From Baffinella frigidus (lineage: Eukaryota > Cryptophyceae > Cryptomonadales > Baffinellaceae): a DNA stretch of 11,959 nucleotides. Of the stretch, positions 7,503-11,959 are shown piece by piece. The stretch covers positions 64,014 through 75,972 of the forward strand of contig MU647239.1 in assembly GCA_026770585.1 (NCBI GenBank). Direction: 5' to 3'. A model generated the notes under the pieces. It was not told the DNA's origin and searched no databases. It saw only the letters and a program-made list of their open reading frames with translations. Made by a program: the position numbers and the translations under genes. How positions within the stretch are numbered: position 1 is the stretch's first letter; each line of letters starts with the position of its first letter.

Positions 7503-7580
7503 CCTAATACCTGAGATGTTTGACATCGTTAGGTTCAGCGGTCCTTACCCTCATCTAACGGTCGTTGGATTATGGTAAGG
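7503..7580. other. Two consecutive stem-loops, possible structured RNA
   Basis: First structure, 7503-7533: CCTAA pairs with TTAGG, and inside it GATGT pairs with ACATC around a 3-nt loop. Second, 7543-7580: CCTTACC pairs with GGTAAGG, and inside it TCTAACG (7554-7560) pairs with CGTTGGA (7563-7569) using one G-T wobble. They are 9 nt apart in a non-repetitive region without a convincing gene. I do not recognise a known RNA family. Confidence 0.4.
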
Positions 7581-7908
7581 GTGCGTGTACCCCACTTAGT
7601 CCTCCTACAGTATAAGAGGTAGTTCCGACTTCAGGTCCCACTCAGACCACACTAAAAAACACACCTTAGCCCTAAACGGACGGGGGAAAGCGAGGTTCAA
7701 TAAGATGACAAACACGACCGCTGCACGCCACATGGAGAGGTAGGACGAGACGTAGGGGCTCTAGCCCAAGTACACCACGAGGGGTGTGTGTAGAGGGAAC
7801 CCGTCAGGTCCGCTAGGACAAGCTACCTACACTACAGCAAAGGTCTGGACGACGACTAGCGGAGCAGGCGCCTGCAGGGCGGCGACGCGCTCCTCTTCGA
7901 GGTCGGCG
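7581..7908. other. Stretch with no recognised feature
   Basis: Mixed-composition, non-repetitive DNA with no supported coding region or RNA. Its right part is the tail of a 152-codon minus-strand open frame (7827-8285) that also contains the diverged dispersed repeat. Confidence 0.4.
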
Positions 7909-8006
7909 TCCTTTAGGTCCTTTAGGTCTGAAATGCTCCCAACATATGCCAACGACACGCCCTTCCGTAGAAAGGACTGTAGAGAAAGCATTTTTGCTTT
8001 CGGATC
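7909..8006 (-). repeat. Dispersed repeat, diverged inverted copy 3
   Basis: Read on the minus strand, this contains GATCCGAAAG, a TTTCTCTACAG tract, ATATGTTGGGAG and CCTAAAGGACCTAAAGGA, in the same order as 4544-4625 and 11804-11885, with substitutions and small gaps. It lies in a minus-strand open frame (7827-8285) that here reads DLKDLKDADLEEERV, which looks more protein-like than the other copies do in any frame. The repeat may therefore descend from a real exon, with this copy closest to a coding state. Evidence for an expressed gene is thin. Confidence 0.6.
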
Positions 8007-8365
8007 GCGTTTAGCTCTCCAGTGCAGAGGCTCGTGAAGAGGGGATACAGGGTGGCTCTCTTGGGGTGTTTGAGTTAGACCAGAAAGGCACAGTCTCGCA
8101 CACACACCGAACCCCAAGTCAGCCTTTATGAGGCTCATGGTATCCCATGGTTGGAGCATAGCAGCTTCAACCACGGATACCCCAGAAGAAACAAGATTCC
8201 AAAAGGTGAGATGGGTTGTGTGGGGGCGTGAGGTGATATCAGCCAGGCACCAAAGATGGAGGAATAAAAAGGTCAGACAAAGCACCCACCACCGTTAGCA
8301 CTGTCAAACACCCACCCATTATAGCGCCCACCGGCATTGGCATTCACGCGTCACGTTGGGTGTTT
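8007..8365. other. Non-repetitive stretch, no supported gene
   Basis: The minus-strand open frame ending at 7827 begins at 8285 and covers most of this stretch. I do not recognise its N-terminal part. AAACACCCA at 8306-8314 and its complement at 8357-8365 form a 9-bp inverted repeat with a 42-nt loop, next to the heptamer block that follows. Confidence 0.35.
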
Positions 8366-8456
8366 CAGGGGTTGGGGGTTAGGAGTTGGGGGTTAGGGAT
8401 TAGAGGTTAGGGGTTAGGGGTTAGGGTATTGGGGTTAGGTGTTAGGGGTTAGGGGC
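8366..8456 (+). repeat. GGGGTTA heptamer array
   Basis: Degenerate 7-bp units around GGGGTTA (AGGGGTT, GGGGTTAGG, TATTGGGGTT) with a few interruptions, G-rich strand on top. This is a third homogenised heptamer variant in the window. Confidence 0.9.
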
Positions 8457-8737
8457 AAGTCACACGCGTCAGAGCCAATCCTCAAGTGTTCGAGCTAAAC
8501 CACTCGTGTCAATGCCCACCAACACGAGTCAGTTAGTGTTTAGTGTTTAGTGTTTAGTGTTTAGTGTTTAGTGCAACTTGAGAATAGTCGGTCGAGTGCA
8601 ACTTGAGAATAGTCGGCAGAGCTAGAGAAACACGTCAGAGTCAACCAACACGCGTAAAGAGACAATCAGGGCCAGCCCACACTCGTTCAAGTTCACCCCA
8701 ACACACGCGTCAAAACCCCCTCACACACGTCAGAGCC
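8457..8737. repeat. Scattered ACACGCGTCA-like motifs, a TTTAGTG array and a 25-bp direct repeat
   Basis: Words close to ACACGCGTCAGAGCC recur at 8462, 8522, 8629, 8648, 8702 and 8725, with a further ACGCGTCA near 8346; they look like a very decayed repeat. Embedded in them are TTAGTG plus five exact TTTAGTG units (8533-8573) and a 21-bp direct repeat starting GTGCAACTTGAGAATAGTCG at 8571-8591 and 8596-8616 (25-bp period). No gene is seen. Confidence 0.75.
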
Positions 8738-8779
8738 TTTGAAGCGTGACGCCGCGTCAGTCCACCTGCCCGAAATCGT

Positions 8780-9240
8780 TCAGCCTCAGATCTCAAGGGC
8801 CGTTCGCACCGCGCGCGCGTGCTCCTCGTGGAGCGCGCTTTTCCAGAGCGCCATTCCGCCACGCATTCCATCTGTGCGCATGATCAGCCGTTCAGCATCA
8901 CGTTCAGCCCTCCTCGGACGCGCTGCTCATTCAACGTGTTGACCCCTGCAGATTAGTTCCTCGAAATCCGGATCAGCACCGCCGTATGCGCGCGCGCTCT
9001 CCCGATCGAGCGTAAACATCCGTCGTGTCTTCTAGCTTGTGCGCATGATGAGCCGTCCGGCTTCCGCGCCCAGGCCTTTCCCTTCCTCCCTGCCCATTGA
9101 ACACCTGCCGTACCCTGCAGATTAGCTCCTCTAAATCCGGAGCAACCCCGCCGCATGCGCGCGTGCGCTCCCGATCGAGCATGCGTATCCGTCACGCCTT
9201 CCAGCTGTGCGTATGATGAGCGGACCAGCTTCCCGGAGCA
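8780..9240. repeat. Imperfect tandem repeat of about 165-169 bp, nearly three copies
   Basis: CCTGCAGATTAG starts at 8945 and 9114 (169 bp apart). TGTGCGCATGAT-like words occur at 8873, 9038 and 9206 (165 and 168 bp apart). Each unit also has a CGCGCGCTC stretch and CCCGATCGAGC (8998 and 9170). The first copy is the most diverged. The array ends about 135 bp before the start codon of the gene at 9376 and so forms its upstream region. It is not open in a consistent frame, so I regard it as non-coding. Confidence 0.8.
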
Positions 9241-9375
9241 GCACCCAGCAGCCCGATCGAGTTGCTTTACAAAAGCTGAAAGGGACTGAACGAACCGGAT
9301 TTTGCCTGTGGCCGCAAAAAACAGCCGGTCCAGGACCCCGAAGGAATCGCCCCTTTCGCGACGGACCCCTGCACG

Positions 9376-11044
9376 ATGTCATCGGCCCCCAGCGGAGGCC
9401 AGCCACCCGCTGTCAGCAGCAAGGCCGGAGCCCCGCCTGAAGATGCGGCGGGGTGGCAGAGGCGCGTAGGGCGCCAGCGTGAACGCCGCCTGGGAGCAGA
9501 CGAGCTCTGGAAGACTCTGGACGACCTCGTCACTGACGAGAGTGAGTTTCCCTCACAATGCGAACGGAACCCTGCCCCCGCCTTCACCCCCGCAACAAAC
9601 ACTGCGCCCGCAGCTGATTGGCGTCGCAGCTGCTCCGTGCTGATGGTGTTTTGGCGCAGGGCCCACGGTGAACAGGAAAGGGTTTCACAGATCACAGGCG
9701 CTCAAGTCGGGGCGGACGCGATCAGAGCTCTTGGAAGCAACAATTACACAGACGCGCAGGCTCGTGGCGCCGGATACGTTGGAGCAAGCCTCCACCACGC
9801 AGGCGATGGCGCCGGGTGCGTTGCAGCAAGCCTTCTCCACGCAGGCGGGGGCAGGGCTGATCGCCATCGAGATGAGGAGCGGCAAGATCGCGCACCAGAG
9901 CCCGTCCTTCCAGGACCTCACAAGTTGGGTACCGGCGGAGGCGCGCGGCAACATCCGGATATCGCTGGAGTCTGGGGACGGCGACACCTTCCACAGCTTC
10001 TGCCAGTCGGTGGTGATGGACGCTGGCGAGCCGTGCGGAGAGACCTTCCTGGAGCGCGGCAGAGTTGTGGGGCGGTCCATCACGGTGCGCTTCTTCACGC
10101 GCGCGCCAGGGCCGCCTGGTCTGCGAAATCCGGAGTGGCTGCTCATGGTGCGAGCAGTCAAGCTCACGCTGGTGGGGGTGCAGCCGCGGCAGCTTGCTGG
10201 GGAATCGCCAGCTGCAGGCAGGGGGCTGCCGTTTTTCGGACAGGCGCGGGTTCCAGAGGCGATCGGAGTGTTCACGGCGGATCTGAGCGGAGGCATGCCG
10301 AAGCAGTGGGCGGTACAGGCGGCGCACATTCGCAATTTGCTGGACGCGGAGGTGGCGCCAGGCTCTTACGAAATGGATGTGGGAAACATGAAACCGTTGG
10401 AGCAAATCGCAATGATCTTCAACTTCGAGTTTTCGAAAGAGGGTGGGGCCGGCGCTAGCGTGTTCGTTCGTGCGGCAGCCCAGCTGGAGTACGCCGCCAC
10501 AAGCGCCCTCAACATCGCCCAACGCTCTGCCTCGTGGCTGACCAGCAAGGCACTGAGATTCACAGACCAATGGTCGATCACCCTCAATGCAGACGACACC
10601 GTGTCGATCTCATCCCTCTCCATCTTCCGACTTTTTGGAGGCTTGTCGACCAGCGTCTCGGTGGATTTTGTCGGTGGCAAGGTCGGATTCTCTCACGGAG
10701 GGCTGCAGTTCCTGTACTTCGTCGCTGACCCAGAGCAGCCTCTCGACGGCAAGCTGCGCGCCGTGATGTTCAGGATCGCTTCAACCAAGACCGCCGGAGA
10801 GTTCGATGTGCACCGTCCTCTCGTCATTCCCTGCACATGGGGCGGTGGGATTTGCGAGATCTACTGCAAGATGCTCTCACTGGACACGGTGGGAAAGAAG
10901 ATGCCGTCGGTGGAAGATGTGTCAGAACTCCTCGAGAAGCTCAAGTTTTCTCCAGGGGGGGGGCTCATCAGCGACGGTAGCGTTAAAATCTGCGTTGGAC
11001 AATTTCATGTGAAGCCAGACAGTCCCGGTACATATAGCCCCTGA
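9376..11044 (+). CDS. Two-exon gene, inferred 516-residue protein with a divergent PAS-like segment
   Basis: The model joins 9376-9541 and 9660-11044. Exon 1 starts with ATG at 9376 and ends one base into a codon; removing the 118-bp intron restores exactly the frame of the long exon 2, with a split AGG (Arg56). The product is 516 residues. Residues 1-25 are Pro/Ala/Ser-rich, and 28-40 form a basic stretch (RRVGRQRERR). Residues about 120-228, with GLIAIEMRSGKIAHQSPSF, an acidic-aromatic DTFHSF and a later WLLMVRAV strand, resemble a PAS fold: sensory or protein-interaction domains in many regulators. Residues about 250-516 look rich in beta strands and are unrecognised. There is no signal peptide or clear membrane segment, so a cytosolic or nuclear location is likely (inference). 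Exon 2 alone has no ATG until codon 47, which supports the spliced model. Upstream exons cannot be excluded, and the PAS call is tentative. Confidence 0.75.
9542..9659 (+). other. Spliceosomal intron, 118 bp
   Basis: The donor is GAGA|GTGAGT at 9542 and the acceptor TTTTGGCGCAG|G ends at 9659. A branch-point-like GCTGAT places its A at 9643, 16 nt before the acceptor. Both exons join in frame without stops. Reading through instead puts the ribosome into a different, Gly/Arg/Ala-rich frame that ends at 10458, which looks like a shadow. The branch point and exact donor are inferred from consensus. Confidence 0.75.
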
Positions 11045-11092
11045 TAGCCCCTTGTAGCCCGGCGTGGATAGCCCCGTGTAGCCCGGCGTGGA
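11033..11092 (+). repeat. TAGCCCC tandem repeat across the stop codon
   Basis: Two 24-bp units, TAGCCCCTTGTAGCCCGGCG and TAGCCCCGTGTAGCCCGGCG, each followed by TGGA, lie at 11045-11068 and 11069-11092. The last codons and stop of the gene (TATAGCCCCTGA) already belong to the same TAGCCCC pattern. Repeat growth has probably set the present C-terminus or the start of the 3' UTR. Confidence 0.8.
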
Positions 11093-11522
11093 CTGGGCGC
11101 CTCCTTGGGAGCGCGGGGGGGTTGGGCGAAGGATGCCGATGTGCCTGTATGTATCAAAATGAATAGGAAAAAAAAATGCCTGATTGTTCTTGCTAGCGCT
11201 GTCCTGTGTGCGTTTTGCCCGGAAACTCTCTGATCCATCCCCCCTTTTGATGCATCACCGCGCGGCACAGTTGCCTCAGTTGAAACTGGTGTGGGGGAGG
11301 AGGGGGCATGAAGCTTCCGCCCTCACGCCTCTCCTGATACATGAACAAACGTTGCTACGAACCCCCGCCCCCCTCCCCCTCTCTGTCTCCAATCCTGGGT
11401 GACAGGCAATGATTCGCATACGTACATGCAACCCTCTGGGGTACGCAGGCTTCTGCCCTCCCTCTCCCTTCACTGAGCTGGAGTTATCAGCGGTTGTGCG
11501 GTGCGCATGTCAAACGGCGCTG
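11093..11522. other. Downstream spacer of the gene, no further gene seen
   Basis: A short A tract (11169-11177), preceded by TGTATGTATCAAAATGAATA, could lie near the polyadenylation site of the upstream gene, but no canonical AATAAA is present. C-rich runs occur near 11362-11382. A weak direct resemblance (CTTCCGCCCTC near 11311, CTTCTGCCCTC near 11451) is noted. Short open frames on both strands have no recognisable family. Confidence 0.4.
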
Positions 11523-11644
11523 CAGGGGTACTTCGCTCACAAGAAACTGCACCCCCCATAGGACCACCTTAGGTCCCCAGGCATACATGTAGGCTACTGT
11601 AGGGTCCTGGGGGGGCGCGGTTTCTTATGAGCGAGGTACCCCTG
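11523..11644. mobile_element. 122-bp CAGGGG-family palindromic element, copy 3
   Basis: The left arm begins CAGGGGTACTTCGCTCACAA and the right arm ends TTATGAGCGAGGTACCCCTG. The arms pair over about 40 bp with few mismatches. The interior (AGGACCACCTTAGG, CTACTGTAGGGTCCT) is close to the reverse complement of the interior of copy 1 at 3808-3924. No target duplication is evident. It is non-autonomous, with no open frame. Confidence 0.75.
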
Positions 11645-11803
11645 TTCTCCCTCGCCTTTCATCTCTGACATTGTCCTCAAGTCCTCGACTTGATCCGAAT
11701 CAAAGGTCCCGATGCATTCAACCCTCCCATCAAAAGAAAATCGACTCAGAGGTTCACAGGACACAATCCAGCGTGCCGCGATCCTTCTGCACCGGGGGGG
11801 CTG

Positions 11804-11885
11804 ATGTGATCCGAAAGGAAGCATGGCCTTTCTGCAGGATAAGTTCCGGTGTCCGCCTATGTTGGGAGATCGAAGAACCTAAAGG
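11804..11885 (+). repeat. Dispersed 82-bp repeat, copy 2
   Basis: 81/82 identical to 4544-4625 in the same orientation, 7260 bp apart. Identity ends after CCTAAAGG: copy 1 continues with a second CCTAAAGG unit, this copy with CTGACGCAC. As in copy 1, a family 2 palindromic element lies upstream. The near identity against such degenerate surroundings implies recent spread, gene conversion or constraint. Confidence 0.85.
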
Positions 11886-11959
11886 CTGACGCACATGAGA
11901 AAGGAGGGGTGGAGCCTGAGCCACCAGGTTGTGAGGGCCCAGGAGGGAGGGGGCGGAGG

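Noticed and set aside
9685-10570. Minus-strand open frames of 216 and 282 codons opposite the gene, and the plus-strand frame continuing to 10458
   Set aside because: They are shadows of GC-rich exon 2. The plus-strand frame is exon 1 read through the intron; the spliced frame gives a more ordinary protein and good splice signals.
11184-11889. Small open frames on both strands downstream of the gene
   Set aside because: Each is under 90 codons, overlaps others or repeats, and shows no recognisable family.

Overview
The window looks like a subtelomeric or telomere-adjacent stretch of a nuclear chromosome from a eukaryote with the plant/algal-type telomere heptamer (TTTAGGG on the G strand). 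This rests on about 3 kb of degenerate CCCTAAA-type heptamers, smaller heptamer blocks further in, many microsatellites and foldback elements, very low gene density, and one gene that reads correctly only if a GT-AG intron is removed. A protist or alga is the most natural host (inference). I cannot name the species, and nothing here looks bacterial, viral or organellar.

Layout. 1-240 is a unique flank with a long hairpin. 241-3319 is a degenerate telomere-like array with its C-rich strand on top. 3321-3924 is a cluster of short palindromic (MITE-like) elements of two families, almost back to back. 3924-5000 holds small tandem repeats: a 79-bp duplication, a double-hairpin repeat, a perfect 29-bp minisatellite, one copy of a dispersed 82-bp repeat, and heptamer blocks that are now G-rich on top. 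5000-5220 has three adjacent hairpins and a tRNA-like box A/box B remnant. 5400-7160 is dominated by purine, TG/AG and CT simple sequence, with another palindromic element at 6089-6205 and two more heptamer blocks. 7289-8740 contains a 28-bp minisatellite, two well-formed hairpins, a diverged inverted copy of the dispersed repeat, and further degenerate repeats. 8780-9240 is an imperfect tandem array of about 165-169 bp.

The one convincing gene is at 9376-11044 on the plus strand. It has two exons, a 118-bp intron (9542-9659) and an inferred product of 516 residues, with a divergent PAS-like segment in the middle and an unrecognised beta-rich C-terminal half. Its stop codon lies in a small TAGCCCC-type tandem repeat. 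Downstream come a spacer, a third full palindromic element (11523-11644) and an 82-bp repeat copy (11804-11885) that is 81/82 identical to the one at 4544-4625.

The most unusual observation is that the small palindromic elements change sequence while keeping base pairing. In the two elements at 3341-3443 and 3637-3745, a 20-nt hairpin sits at the same offset (17 nt) but four of its eight pairs are swapped by double changes. Most other long open frames in the window are side effects of simple or tandem repeats and are not annotated as genes.
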